Source: Gemmatimonadota bacterium (GTDB lineage Bacteria > Gemmatimonadota > Gemmatimonadetes > Gemmatimonadales > Gemmatimonadaceae). From it: a stretch of 64,000 nucleotides of DNA. The notes beneath the pieces were generated by a model, which was not told the origin of the DNA, ran no database searches, and was given only the letters and a program-made list of their open reading frames with translations. The translations under genes were made by a program, and so were the position numbers. Of this stretch, positions 15,892 to 24,790 are shown one piece after another (position 1 is the stretch's first letter; every line of letters starts with the position of its first letter). The DNA lies in contig JACPFW010000005.1 of assembly GCA_016182795.1 (NCBI GenBank), positions 1 through 64,000 of the forward strand. The letters run 5' to 3'.

Positions 15892-18800
15892 TCACGGCAC
15901 CGGCGGCGCGTTCCCCCCAATAACGTTCGGCACGTTCTTCGCCTTCAGCATCGCGTTGAAGGCGGAGAGGTCGCTGTTCAGCAGCGTCTCCAGAACGCCC
16001 ACGTTCGTGCGCACCAGCTCCTTCAGCAGCGCCTGCACCTCCACCTGCTGATTCGTCGGCCGGAAGTCGCCGCCGGCGAGACCGTTGGCGAGGTACGACA
16101 AGTTGGCCATCAGCGCCGCGGCAAAGCGCACGCCGTCCTGTCCGGTTCCGGTTTGGCGCAGGTCCGCCAGCGGCATCTCGGCGTCGGCCAGCTTCGTCTC
16201 CAGCACATCGGCCGCGCGCTGGACCTCGGCGTCCGTGGCCACGCGACGCAGGGCCTGCAGCTGGGCACGCACCTGTTCGGCGCGCGTCACGGCCGAGGAC
16301 CCCGTATTCAGGTCGGCGCGAATCGCCTCGAGCAGTCGCAGCTGCTCGGTGACCTCGGCGTCAGTCCCCGCCGTGTTCGGGTCCTTGCGCACTTCGAGCG
16401 TGCGCGTCTGTGTGGCGCCGCCCACCGCCAGCTTCACCGTGTACGTGCCCGGCGCGACAAGCAGCGACAGCGTCGATGTTCCCGGTGCCACGCGACCTTC
16501 CGGTCCCACGGCAATGTACGGTGCGTAGCGCGGGCTCGTGTACAGTCGCGTCTCTCTGCTTGGCTCGTCGCGCAGATCCCACGCCACACGGTTGATGCCC
16601 GCCTTGTTCGTGCCGCGCAGCGTGCGCACCGTGCGCCCTTGGGCGTCGACGATCGTGATCATCGGCGCCTTGTCGGCGGGCGCCTTGAGCCAGTAGCTGA
16701 TGCTCGCGCCGTATGCCGGGTCTTCCCCGGTGGTTGGATCATCATACGATGACGACGGCGCGGTGATGGTGCGGAACCGATACGCCGCGCGCGGCGCGAA
16801 CAGGTGCGACGCGCTGGTCATCACCTCGGGCGTCAGCTGCTGCAACGGCCCAATGTCGTCGAGAATGAAGAAGCCGCGGCCGTACGTGGAGATCACGAGG
16901 TCGTTGAAGTGTTCCTGCACCACGATGCCCGACACCGGCGCGTGCGGCAGGTCGGCCTGCAACGGCTGCCACAACTCGCCCGCGTCGTACGACACGTAGA
17001 TGCCGTTCTCCGTCCCCAGATAGAGCAGCCCGCGCCGCACCGGATCCTCGATGATGATCTTGGCGTAGCTCAGGTTGTCGCGCGGCAGGCCGGTGGTGAT
17101 CGCCTTCCACGTCTTGCCGTAATCCGCCGTCTTGTAGACGAACGGATCGCGGTTGTTCATCTGGTGGAAGTCGACGGCGATGTACGCCGTGGCGCCGTCG
17201 TACTTGGACGGCGCGATGCTGCGCACCGACCCCCAGACCGGCAGGTTCGGGATGTTGGCCGTCACGTTGGTCCACGTGGCGCCGGTGTCGCGCGACACGT
17301 GCACGAGGCCGTCGTTGGTGCCGGCCCAGATCAGGCCGCGCTCCTTCGCCGATTCGGCGATGGAGTAGACGACGCCCGCGTACTCGACGCCGATGTTGTC
17401 CGGCGTCAGCCCACCGGAGCTTCCCATCCGGCTGCGGTCGTTGAGCGTGAGGTCGGGACTGATTACCTGCCAGCTCTGCCCGCCGTCGCGCGTGCGGTGA
17501 ATATGCTGACTGCCCACATAGATCGTGTTGTGATCCCACGGTGAGATCTGCAGCGGCGAATCCCACACAAACCGGTACTTCACCCCGGCGGCCGGACCGT
17601 TGGACTGCTTGGGCCAGATCTCCACCGAGCGGAACTGCCGCCGGTTCTCCTCAAAGCGCACCACGATGCCGCCCACCATGCCTGACCCCGACGCGGTGGA
17701 CCAGACGATGTTCGCGTCCGTCGGGTCCGGCGTCGCCCATCCGCTTTCGCCGCCGCCGACCGCATGCCACTGGCCGCGCGCGATCCGTCCGTTCGGCAAG
17801 CGTCCGTTGCTCGGCCCGCGGTACGTCGGCTCGTCCTGCTTGTTCCCGAGCACGTTGTACGGAATCATGTTGTCCACGGTCACGTGGTACATCTGCGCGT
17901 TGGTCAGACGCTGGCGATACCACGTCTTGCCGCGGTTCTGCGAGATCGACAGCCCCTGGTCGTGGACGACGATCATCCGGTTCGCGTTCGTGGGATCGAT
18001 CCACATGTCATGATGGTCGCCGCCCGGCGCGGCGCCGCGTGGCACCACGTTTAGGGTGCGCCCGCCGTCGATTGTCCTCGAGAACGACGCCGTGAGGAAG
18101 TACGCCTCGTCCTCGTCGTCAGTGGCCACCGCCATGCGCGAGTAGTAGTGCGCGCGCCCCATCACGTTCCGGTCGCGGCTGATGAGCGTCCACTGCCGCC
18201 CACCGTCATTGCTCCGCCAGAGCTGTCCGTTCTCCGTCTCTTCGCCGTTCCACGGAATTCCGTCGCCGGTCTCGATCATCGCGTAGACGCGCTGCGGATT
18301 CGAGTTCGCAATCGCCACCGCCACCTTGCCCACGGGCTTCGTGGGAAGTCCGTTCCCCTTGAGCCGCGTCCACGTGGTGCCGCCGTCGCGGGAGACGAAC
18401 AGCCCGCCGCCCGGCCCGCCGCTCGTGCGGCCATACGTGTGGATCTCCATCTGCCACATCCCCGCAAACAGGATGCGCGGATTCGACGGATCCATCGCGA
18501 GGTCGGAGCACCCGGTGTTCTCATCGACGAACAGCACGCGCGTCCACGTGGCGCCGCCGTCAGTCGTGCGGTACACGCCGCGCTCCTGCTGCGGTCCGTA
18601 GGCGTGCCCCAGCGCACAGACGAGCGCCGTGTTGGGATCCTGCGGATGCACCACGAGGCGCGGAATGCGCGCCGTCTTTTCGAGCCCCATCAACTGCCAC
18701 GTTTCGCCCGCATCGGTGGACTTGTAGACGCCCTGTCCAACCGAGATGTGGCTGCGAATCTTGCCTTCGCCGGTCCCCACCCAGACGACGTTCTTGTCGG

Positions 18801-19134
18801 AGCGCGCGACGGCGATGGAACCGATCGACTGCACGATCTGCTTGTCGAACAGTGACCGCCAGTTGGTGCCGCCATCGGTGGTCTTCCATACGCCGCCCGA
18901 GGCGGCGCCCACGTAATACGTCAGCGGATCGCCGGGAATGCCGGCCGCCGCCGAGAAGCGGTTCCCTTCGGGACCGATGTTGCGCCAGTGCAGCCCGCTC
19001 CACGCGTCGGGTGATGGGGCGGCAGCGGGCGTCGGCGCCGGCGTGCGCTTGCCTTGCTGTGCGCCAATGGGCAACGAAAACGCCGCGAGCGCGAGAAGCG
19101 CCGCGGCGAAGCGAGAAATCATCCTATGTGACAT
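15892..19134 (-). CDS. Large secreted Asp-box (BNR/sortilin-like) beta-propeller protein
   Basis: About 1080 residues. The signal peptide (ISRFAAALLALAAFSLPIGAQ) directs export. At least ten Asp-box-type motifs are visible, such as TTDGGTNW, STDAGETW, TTDGGATW, SRDGGTTW, SNDGGRQW, TRDGGQSW and SRDTGATW. These are loops of VPS10/sortilin-like seven- to ten-bladed propellers also found in exo-acting glycosidases. The C-terminal 330 residues form another domain with a helical end. No catalytic residues can be assigned, so 'glycosyl hydrolase' would be a guess. The ATG at 19134 gives a clean signal peptide. The gene is divergent from the TetR operon with 213 bases between. Confidence 0.88.
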   Translation of the reverse strand: MSHRMISRFAAALLALAAFSLPIGAQQGKRTPAPTPAAAPSPDAWSGLHWRNIGPEGNRFSAAAGIPGDPLTYYVGAASGGVWKTTDGGTNWRSLFDKQIVQSIGSIAVARSDKNVVWVGTGEGKIRSHISVGQGVYKSTDAGETWQLMGLEKTARIPRLVVHPQDPNTALVCALGHAYGPQQERGVYRTTDGGATWTRVLFVDENTGCSDLAMDPSNPRILFAGMWQMEIHTYGRTSGGPGGGLFVSRDGGTTWTRLKGNGLPTKPVGKVAVAIANSNPQRVYAMIETGDGIPWNGEETENGQLWRSNDGGRQWTLISRDRNVMGRAHYYSRMAVATDDEDEAYFLTASFSRTIDGGRTLNVVPRGAAPGGDHHDMWIDPTNANRMIVVHDQGLSISQNRGKTWYRQRLTNAQMYHVTVDNMIPYNVLGNKQDEPTYRGPSNGRLPNGRIARGQWHAVGGGESGWATPDPTDANIVWSTASGSGMVGGIVVRFEENRRQFRSVEIWPKQSNGPAAGVKYRFVWDSPLQISPWDHNTIYVGSQHIHRTRDGGQSWQVISPDLTLNDRSRMGSSGGLTPDNIGVEYAGVVYSIAESAKERGLIWAGTNDGLVHVSRDTGATWTNVTANIPNLPVWGSVRSIAPSKYDGATAYIAVDFHQMNNRDPFVYKTADYGKTWKAITTGLPRDNLSYAKIIIEDPVRRGLLYLGTENGIYVSYDAGELWQPLQADLPHAPVSGIVVQEHFNDLVISTYGRGFFILDDIGPLQQLTPEVMTSASHLFAPRAAYRFRTITAPSSSYDDPTTGEDPAYGASISYWLKAPADKAPMITIVDAQGRTVRTLRGTNKAGINRVAWDLRDEPSRETRLYTSPRYAPYIAVGPEGRVAPGTSTLSLLVAPGTYTVKLAVGGATQTRTLEVRKDPNTAGTDAEVTEQLRLLEAIRADLNTGSSAVTRAEQVRAQLQALRRVATDAEVQRAADVLETKLADAEMPLADLRQTGTGQDGVRFAAALMANLSYLANGLAGGDFRPTNQQVEVQALLKELVRTNVGVLETLLNSDLSAFNAMLKAKNVPNVIGGNAPPVP

Positions 19135-19259
19135 GGCCGTTCCGGGCGAAGGTGACGCGGAGAATCTGCGCCCCACAGACAGGCGCGGTAAGACGCCCGC
19201 TCGACCTGCCCTCACCGTCCGGTCCAACAGCCAGTTGACACAGACGTCACCTTGAATAA

Positions 19260-19279
19260 CTTACTGACCAGTCAGTAAG
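19260..19279. promoter_or_regulatory. Palindromic TetR-type operator
   Basis: CTTACTGACCAGTCAGTAAG: two perfect 9-bp arms around CA. ACTGAC/GTCAGT half-sites of this spacing are typical of TetR/AcrR-family operators. It lies 69 bases before the tetR start and 126 bases from the divergent propeller gene, well placed for autorepression. Confidence 0.85.
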
Positions 19280-19301
19280 GCTGGGCCACGCGCCCAGCCT
19301 T
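19277..19301 (+). promoter_or_regulatory. Leader hairpin upstream of tetR
   Basis: AAGGCTGGGC (19277-19286), loop CACGC, GCCCAGCCTT (19292-19301): a perfect 10-bp stem followed by TTC. It touches the operator and could be a leader hairpin, an attenuator or a weak terminator. Confidence 0.5.
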
Positions 19302-19315
19302 TCGCATCCCCCGTT

Positions 19316-19331
19316 CTGACCCGCGGGTCAG
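19316..19331. promoter_or_regulatory. Second perfect palindrome before tetR
   Basis: CTGACCCGCGGGTCAG is a 16-bp perfect palindrome ending 16 bases before the tetR start. It shares the CTGAC/GTCAG outer ends with the main operator, so it may be a second operator half-related to it. Function is inferred only from symmetry and position. Confidence 0.5.
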
Positions 19332-19347
19332 TTGTCGAGGTTCCATC

Positions 19348-20004
19348 GTGACTGTCAGTCACCCCGCACACGATCCGCGCTGGCGTCGCCTTCCAGGTGA
19401 GCGTCCGCATCAACTCATCGACGCGGCACTCGATGTCTTTTCCGAGTGCGGCTACAACGCCGCCAAGCTCGAGGAGATCGCGCGGCGCGCCGGGGTCTCC
19501 AAGGGGACGATCTACCTCTACTTCGCCAGCAAGGAAGAGCTCTTCAAGGCCGTCGTCAACGATGCAATCGCGGCCCATCTTCGCCTCGCGCATCAGGGGC
19601 CCGCTCCGCGATCGGCGAGCGAGGGACTCGAACGCGCCCTGCGCGCCAACTGGGCGTTCTCCACGAATCCGAAATTCGACGGCTGGTTTCGAATCCTTAT
19701 CGCCGAGTTGCCCAAGCATCCGGATCTGCTGGCGTTCTACAACCGCGAGGTCATCGACCGCGCCTGGGAATTCGTCGAGCGGATCATCGCCGGTGGCGTC
19801 GCGTCGGGTGAGTTCCGCGCCGTCGAACCGCGCCTCGCCGTCGGACTCACCAACGCGCTGGTGGTCATGCACCGCCACTGGGTCGGCCCGAACTCGATTC
19901 GTCCCGAATACCGCGCGCGCGACCGCCAGCAGATCATCGACGCGATCGTCGACTTTGCCCTCGCCGGACTTCGCAATCCGGCGTACACCCCCCCGAACTC
20001 ATGA
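19348..20004 (+). CDS. TetR/AcrR family transcriptional regulator of the efflux operon
   Basis: A 218-residue repressor. The N-terminal helix-turn-helix is clear (residues about 20-65: IDAALDVFSECGYNAAKLEEIARRAGVSKGTIYLYFASKEELF). The C-terminal ligand-binding region is helical and unassigned. It starts with GTG and ends in an ATGA overlap with the tolC gene. The first position in an emrAB-tolC operon and the palindromic operator upstream indicate that it controls the operon and itself, released by a drug-like ligand. Confidence 0.92.
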   Translation: MTVSHPAHDPRWRRLPGERPHQLIDAALDVFSECGYNAAKLEEIARRAGVSKGTIYLYFASKEELFKAVVNDAIAAHLRLAHQGPAPRSASEGLERALRANWAFSTNPKFDGWFRILIAELPKHPDLLAFYNREVIDRAWEFVERIIAGGVASGEFRAVEPRLAVGLTNALVVMHRHWVGPNSIRPEYRARDRQQIIDAIVDFALAGLRNPAYTPPNS

Positions 20005-21338
20005 CGCCGCTCCGCTCTCTTTTCTCAGCTTCGTTGCTGCTGCTGCCGGCGGCGCTCGCCGCGCAGTCGCCCGTGACGCTCACCCTCGGCGGCGCGGCGC
20101 GCCTCGCCGCCGCGCAGAGCGGTGCGTCGTCGGTGGCGCGTACGCGCATCGACCAAGCCGACGCGCGGGTGCGGCAGGCGCGCTCGCTGCTCTACCCGAC
20201 GCTCACGGCGAGCGCCGGGGAGAACGAACGCAACCAGAACACGGCGACGTTCGGCTTCGCCTTCCGCGATCCGTCGGGCAAGCCGGTGTTCGACCCGAAC
20301 GGCCAGATCCTTCCCGCCGTGAAGGTGTTCGACTTCCGCGGCCGCGCGCAGGCGAATCTGGTGGACCTATCCGTCGCCGCCAAGCTGGGCACGGTGCGCC
20401 AACAGGTGCGCGTGGCGCAGGCTGAGGCGTCGGGCGCCGGCGACCAGTCGGCGGCGCTCGCCGCCGCGTCGTACGTGCGCGCCGTGCGCGCCGATGCCGT
20501 GCTCGCCGCGCGCACCGCCGATTCCACACTCGCCGCCGAACTCCTCACAATTGCCCGCGAACAGGTGCAGGCCGGCGTTGGCGTGGCACTCGACGTGACC
20601 CGCGCGCGCAGCCAGCTCTCGCAGGCGCACGCGCAGCTGATTGCCGCCCGCGCCGACCGCGACCGCGCGCGACTCGAACTGCGCCGCGTCACGGCCATCG
20701 ACCCGACCGCCCCGCTCGTGCTCAGCGACTCGCTGATGGCGCTGCCGGTGGATGACGCGCTCCCCACGGCCGACGCGGGCACCCGTCTTGCCCTCACCCG
20801 CCGCGCCGATATTCGCGCCGTCGCCGAACAGCAGCGTGCCGCTGAGCGCGCCGTGTCGGCCACGCGACTCGAGCGTCTGCCCACACTCGCCCTCTTTGGC
20901 GATCAGGGCGCGATCGGCGGCTCCACCGCGCACCTGCTGAATACGTACACGTGGGGCCTGCAGGTCTCGGTGCCGATCTTCGACGGTTTCCGCCGCGACG
21001 GACGCGTGCAGGAGCAGCGCGCGCAGGTGCGCGAAGTCGATGCCCGCCGCCGCGATCTCGAAGCACAGGCCGCCATCGACGTGCGCGCCGCGCTGCTTGA
21101 CCTCGCCACCGCGCGCGAGCTGATGCAGGCCGCCGAAGAACGGCTGTCGCTCGCGCAGCAGGAGCTCGACCAGGCGCGCGCGCGGTTCACCGCCGGCGTC
21201 AGCGGCAACGCCGACGTCATCGCCGCCTCGTTGGGCATCAACGCCGCCCGCACCCAGGTCATCGACGCGCGCGCGGCCTATCAGTCGGCCCGAGTCACGC
21301 TCGCGCGCGCCGAAGGCACCGTCACCGAACTGCCCTAG
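20001..21338 (+). CDS. TolC-family outer-membrane efflux protein
   Basis: A 445-residue outer-membrane channel protein with signal peptide (LFSASLLLLPAALAAQ). Two repeated TolC halves are visible as long coiled-coil stretches rich in Ala, Gln, Arg and Asp. The C-terminal part (GLQVSVPIFDGFRRDGRVQEQRAQVREVDARR) matches the family. It would form the exit duct for the EmrA-EmrB pump encoded just downstream. A second TolC-family gene is at 32269-33582. Confidence 0.92.
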   Translation: MTPLRSLFSASLLLLPAALAAQSPVTLTLGGAARLAAAQSGASSVARTRIDQADARVRQARSLLYPTLTASAGENERNQNTATFGFAFRDPSGKPVFDPNGQILPAVKVFDFRGRAQANLVDLSVAAKLGTVRQQVRVAQAEASGAGDQSAALAAASYVRAVRADAVLAARTADSTLAAELLTIAREQVQAGVGVALDVTRARSQLSQAHAQLIAARADRDRARLELRRVTAIDPTAPLVLSDSLMALPVDDALPTADAGTRLALTRRADIRAVAEQQRAAERAVSATRLERLPTLALFGDQGAIGGSTAHLLNTYTWGLQVSVPIFDGFRRDGRVQEQRAQVREVDARRRDLEAQAAIDVRAALLDLATARELMQAAEERLSLAQQELDQARARFTAGVSGNADVIAASLGINAARTQVIDARAAYQSARVTLARAEGTVTELP

Positions 21339-21372
21339 TGCATCGCCCCCCGACATCTCAATCACTCCTCGT

Positions 21373-22407
21373 ATGAAGAAGCCCCTGATTCCCATTGTTG
21401 CCGTCGCCGCGGTTGGCGTCCTCTTCTGGGTCACCAAGACGGTCCTCTACGGCCGCGCGCACGAAACCACCGACAACGCGCAGGTAGATGCCGCGATTGT
21501 CCCGGTGCTCGCTAAGGTCGGCGGCTTCGTGTCGCAGCTCGCGGTCGCCGAGAACCAGCCCGTCAAAGAGGGCGACCCGCTCGTGCGCATCGACTCGGCG
21601 GAGTACGCCGTGCGCGTCGCGCAGGCGCAGGCCGAGTATGACGCGGCGCTGGCGGTGGCCGGCGCGCGCGGCATTAGCGGCCAAGCCGATGCGCAGCTAC
21701 GCGGCGCCGAGAGCCAGCGACAGGTGATCGCGTCGCAGATCGACGCCGCGCGGGCGCAGGTGGCCAAGGCGACGGCCGATCTCGCGCGCGCCAAGGAGCT
21801 GGTCGACCGGCAGATCGTCAGCCGGCAGCAGCTCGATGCCGCGCAAAGCGCGTTCGATCAGGCGACGGCGAGCCTGCAGGCCGCCGAGCGGCAGGCGCGC
21901 TCGGCTGACGCGCAGTTCAGCGGCGCGCAGGCCGGTGCGCGGCTCGCGCAGGCGCGGCTCGCTGCCGCCCGCGCCGCGCTCGACAACGCCAAGCTGCAAC
22001 TCGCCTATACGGCCGTGAGCGCGCCGATCACGGGCACGGTCTCGCGCAAACAGGTTGAAGTCGGCCAGTTGGTGAGCGCCGGCCAGCCGCTGCTCACGCT
22101 GGTGGACACCGCGCACACGTGGGTCACGGCCAACTTCAAGGAGACGCAGCTCGCCGACATGCGCGTCGGTCAGGCGGTGGAACTCGAGGTCGATTCGTAC
22201 GAGGGGTGCAGCGCCAAGGGCAAAGTGGAGAGCATGGGCGCCGCCACCGGAGCGCGCTTTGCGCTGCTCCCGCCCGACAACGCGACCGGCAACTTCACCA
22301 AGGTGGTGCAGCGCATCCCCGTGCGCATTGCCGTCACCACCGGGTGCGGCGCCGACCGTCCCCTGCGTCCGGGCATGAGCGTGGTCGCGCACGTGAACGT
22401 GAAGTAG
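21373..22407 (+). CDS. emrA: HlyD/EmrA-type membrane fusion protein
   Basis: A 344-residue periplasmic adaptor. One N-terminal membrane helix (LIPIVAVAAVGVLFWVTKTVLY) is followed by HETTDNAQVDA, the EmrA signature. A split lipoyl domain (VSQLAVAENQPVKEGDPLVRID and APITGTVSRKQVEVGQLV) flanks a coiled coil (about 80-200) rich in Ala and Gln. The C-terminal beta-barrel has the WVTANFKETQLADMRVGQ motif. It links the EmrB pump to TolC. The genes are close (34 bases from tolC), so one operon is likely. Confidence 0.93.
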   Translation: MKKPLIPIVAVAAVGVLFWVTKTVLYGRAHETTDNAQVDAAIVPVLAKVGGFVSQLAVAENQPVKEGDPLVRIDSAEYAVRVAQAQAEYDAALAVAGARGISGQADAQLRGAESQRQVIASQIDAARAQVAKATADLARAKELVDRQIVSRQQLDAAQSAFDQATASLQAAERQARSADAQFSGAQAGARLAQARLAAARAALDNAKLQLAYTAVSAPITGTVSRKQVEVGQLVSAGQPLLTLVDTAHTWVTANFKETQLADMRVGQAVELEVDSYEGCSAKGKVESMGAATGARFALLPPDNATGNFTKVVQRIPVRIAVTTGCGADRPLRPGMSVVAHVNVK

Positions 22408-22426
22408 TCGCCCGACGCCGCGCCCT

Positions 22427-22454
22427 GCCATCCGCCATCCGCCATCCGCCATCC
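22427..22454. repeat. Tandem 7-bp repeat GCCATCC x4
   Basis: Four exact copies of GCCATCC in the 62-base spacer between emrA and emrB, ending 15 bases before the emrB start. No stem or ribosome binding site can be seen here. Copy number could vary by slippage and change the spacing between the coupled genes. Confidence 0.85.
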
Positions 22455-22469
22455 GCGATCTGCCGCAAC

Positions 22470-24035
22470 GTGACTCCGCCCCCAGCCGATAAGTACCGCC
22501 ACAAGTACCTCATCGCCGCCGCCGTCACCATGGCGGCGGTGCTCGAGCTCATCGACACGTCGATCGTGAACGTCGCGATTCCCCACATGATGGGAAATCT
22601 CGGCGCCACGCTCGACGAGATCTCGTGGGTCAGCGTCAGCTACATCGTGGCCAACGTGATCGTCATCCCGATGTCGAGCTGGCTGTCCGCCTACTTCGGG
22701 CGCAAGCGCTACCTCACGACGTCCATTCTGATCTTCGTCAGCGCGTCGTTCTTCTGCGGCGCGTCCACGACGCTCTGGCAGCTGGTCTTCTGGCGCGTCG
22801 TGCAGGGTGTCGGCGGCGGCGCACTGCTCTCAACCGCGCAGGCCACCCTGTGGGAGGCGTTCCCGCCGCACGAGGTGGCTATCGGGCAGGCGATGTTCGG
22901 CGTTGGCGTGATGGTCGGCCCCACGCTGGGCCCCACGGTGGGCGGCTACATCGTGGACAACTGGAACTGGCCCTGGATCTTCTACATCAACGTGCCGCTC
23001 GGCCTCGCGGCGGCGGTGATGGTCTGGTCGTACGTCACCGACTCCGAACATCAGGAGCGCGCCGAGAAGGTCGACTGGCTGGGCATTGTCCTGCTCACCG
23101 TGGCGGTCGGTTCGCTGCAGTGGCTGCTCGAACGCGGCGAGCGGTACGACTGGTTCGATTCGCGCTTCGTCACCACACTCGCGATCGTCTCGGCGGTCTC
23201 GTTTGCCTGGCTGATCTGGCATGAGCTGCACACCGACGAACCAATCATCGACTTCCACCTGCTGCGCAACCGCCAGCTCTCAACCGGCGTGATCATGGGC
23301 GCCGTGCTGGGCTTCGCGCTCTACGGGTCGATCTTCGTGCTCCCCGTCTTCCTGCAGGCGCTGCACGGCTTCACCGCCAACCAGACCGGGCTCGTGATTC
23401 TCCCCGGCGCGATGGCGTCGGCGTTCATGACGGCGACGATGGGGCGCCGCATGCGCATGGCCAGCGATGCGCGGCCCGTGCTGCTACTTGGCGCCTCGCT
23501 GTTCATGGTGTGCATGTGGAAGCTCGCCGGTCTCACGTACGACAGCGGACAGGGCGATCTGTTCTGGCCGCTGATCATTCGCGGCCTCGCGCTGGGCATG
23601 ATGTTCATTCCATTGAACAGCATCGCCCTCGCCGAACTCGAGCCGCGCGACCTCGCCTCCGGCACGGGGTTGTTCAACCTGACGCGCCAGCTGGGCGGCT
23701 CCATTGGCATCGCGGTGATGGCGACGTCGCTCAACCACATCACCAAGGCCAAGAAGGCGCTGCTCACCGATCACCTCGTGGCCACGGCCCCCGATGTGCA
23801 GGCGCGCGTCGACGGACTGACGCACGGACTGATGGCCAAAGGCGCCAGTCTGTCGGTGGCGCACCAGCAGGCGCTGGCCGTGATGGACCGATCAGTGGGC
23901 GTGCAGGCCAGCGTCCTCGCCTTCTCGCGTATTTACCTCATCAGCGGCTTCGTGCTGCTCAGCGCCATGCCGTTGATGCTGCTATGGCACAACGGCCGTC
24001 CGCGCGGCGTGGTCGTCAAGGACCTCGGTCACTAG
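22470..24035 (+). CDS. emrB: MFS drug transporter, DHA2 family (EmrB/QacA type, 14 TM)
   Basis: A 521-residue proton-driven multidrug exporter. Motif A-like sequence lies after TM2 (SAYFGRKRYL), motif C is seen in GVMVGPTLGPTVGGYIVDNWNWPWIFYINVPLG, and ELIDTSIVNVAIPHM in TM1 is diagnostic of DHA2 proteins. The GTG start gives the usual short cytoplasmic N-terminus (TPPPADKYRHKYL). A longer in-frame ORF runs through emrA and is a shadow. With TolC and EmrA it should form a tripartite pump controlled by the TetR protein. Confidence 0.94.
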   Translation: MTPPPADKYRHKYLIAAAVTMAAVLELIDTSIVNVAIPHMMGNLGATLDEISWVSVSYIVANVIVIPMSSWLSAYFGRKRYLTTSILIFVSASFFCGASTTLWQLVFWRVVQGVGGGALLSTAQATLWEAFPPHEVAIGQAMFGVGVMVGPTLGPTVGGYIVDNWNWPWIFYINVPLGLAAAVMVWSYVTDSEHQERAEKVDWLGIVLLTVAVGSLQWLLERGERYDWFDSRFVTTLAIVSAVSFAWLIWHELHTDEPIIDFHLLRNRQLSTGVIMGAVLGFALYGSIFVLPVFLQALHGFTANQTGLVILPGAMASAFMTATMGRRMRMASDARPVLLLGASLFMVCMWKLAGLTYDSGQGDLFWPLIIRGLALGMMFIPLNSIALAELEPRDLASGTGLFNLTRQLGGSIGIAVMATSLNHITKAKKALLTDHLVATAPDVQARVDGLTHGLMAKGASLSVAHQQALAVMDRSVGVQASVLAFSRIYLISGFVLLSAMPLMLLWHNGRPRGVVVKDLGH

Positions 24036-24124
24036 GCCAGCATCCGCCCCCCCTCGCGCGTTCCATCGCCGGCTGGCATTCTAGACCAGCTCGTGTTGAC
24101 CAGCACCATATGGGGGGAGCACCC

Positions 24125-24757
24125 GTGCAGCACAACCGAACACTCATGATCGTCGCGCTGGCCGCGCTGCCGACGCTCGCCGGCGCGCAGCGCGTGAATG
24201 TCCGCGGCGAGCGCGCTGGCGACATCGGCGGATGCGGCTTTCAGATGCCGCGCTCGTCGGACCTCGAGGACCACAGCCCGGTGGGGATCGTCCTCGACAA
24301 GAAGAAGCTCGCGCTGTCTGACAGCCAGGTGTCGGCCCTCAAGGACATCGCCAAGGCGCTCAAGGAGAAGAACGGCGCGTATCACCGTGGCTGGGATTCC
24401 GTGCGCGTGACCATGCGGTCGGCGGGCGGCGGCGCGTTTGGCGGCGGTGGCGGTGGACGCGGCGCATCGGAGGTGGGCGGCACGTCAGCCGTGGATCGCG
24501 AGGTGCTCGCGACGGCGCGCACCAATATGATGGGCCTGCGGCGCGCCGTCGGCGAGAACGACGAGTGGGCCCGCCTGGAAACGCTCAAGGTGCTCACCCC
24601 GGAGCAGCGGGCCAAGACCGAGGAGTACTGGAAAGACGACGCCGAGGACTTTGGACAGACCGTTCCGGGCGCGGGTGGCAGGCCGGGCGGTGGAGGAAGA
24701 CCGGGTGCCGGTGGACGGCCGGGTAGCGGCCCTCCGGGCGACCGCGGGCGTGGCTAA
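24125..24757 (+). CDS. Periplasmic LTxxQ-motif (Spy/CpxP-like) protein with Gly-rich tail
   Basis: A 210-residue protein starting with GTG behind a strong GGGGGGAG ribosome binding site. The signal peptide (TLMIVALAALPTLAGAQ) exports it. Two LTxxQ-type motifs lie in helical segments, LALSDSQ at about 62 and VLTPEQR at about 156, with a Gly-rich insert between (about 100-120) and a Gly/Arg/Pro tail. The motifs place it near the Spy/CpxP/ZraP group of periplasmic helical chaperones or sensors. It precedes the ECF sigma gene by 33 bases and may belong to the same unit. Function in this organism is inference. Confidence 0.7.
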   Translation: MQHNRTLMIVALAALPTLAGAQRVNVRGERAGDIGGCGFQMPRSSDLEDHSPVGIVLDKKKLALSDSQVSALKDIAKALKEKNGAYHRGWDSVRVTMRSAGGGAFGGGGGGRGASEVGGTSAVDREVLATARTNMMGLRRAVGENDEWARLETLKVLTPEQRAKTEEYWKDDAEDFGQTVPGAGGRPGGGGRPGAGGRPGSGPPGDRGRG

Positions 24758-24790
24758 CAGCCGCGCCGACTCGCGTGTTTGAGGAATAGG

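Noticed and set aside
15892-19134. Sialidase or other glycosidase
   Set aside because: Asp-box repeats are structural and occur in many propellers. No catalytic Arg triad or acid/base residues could be identified.
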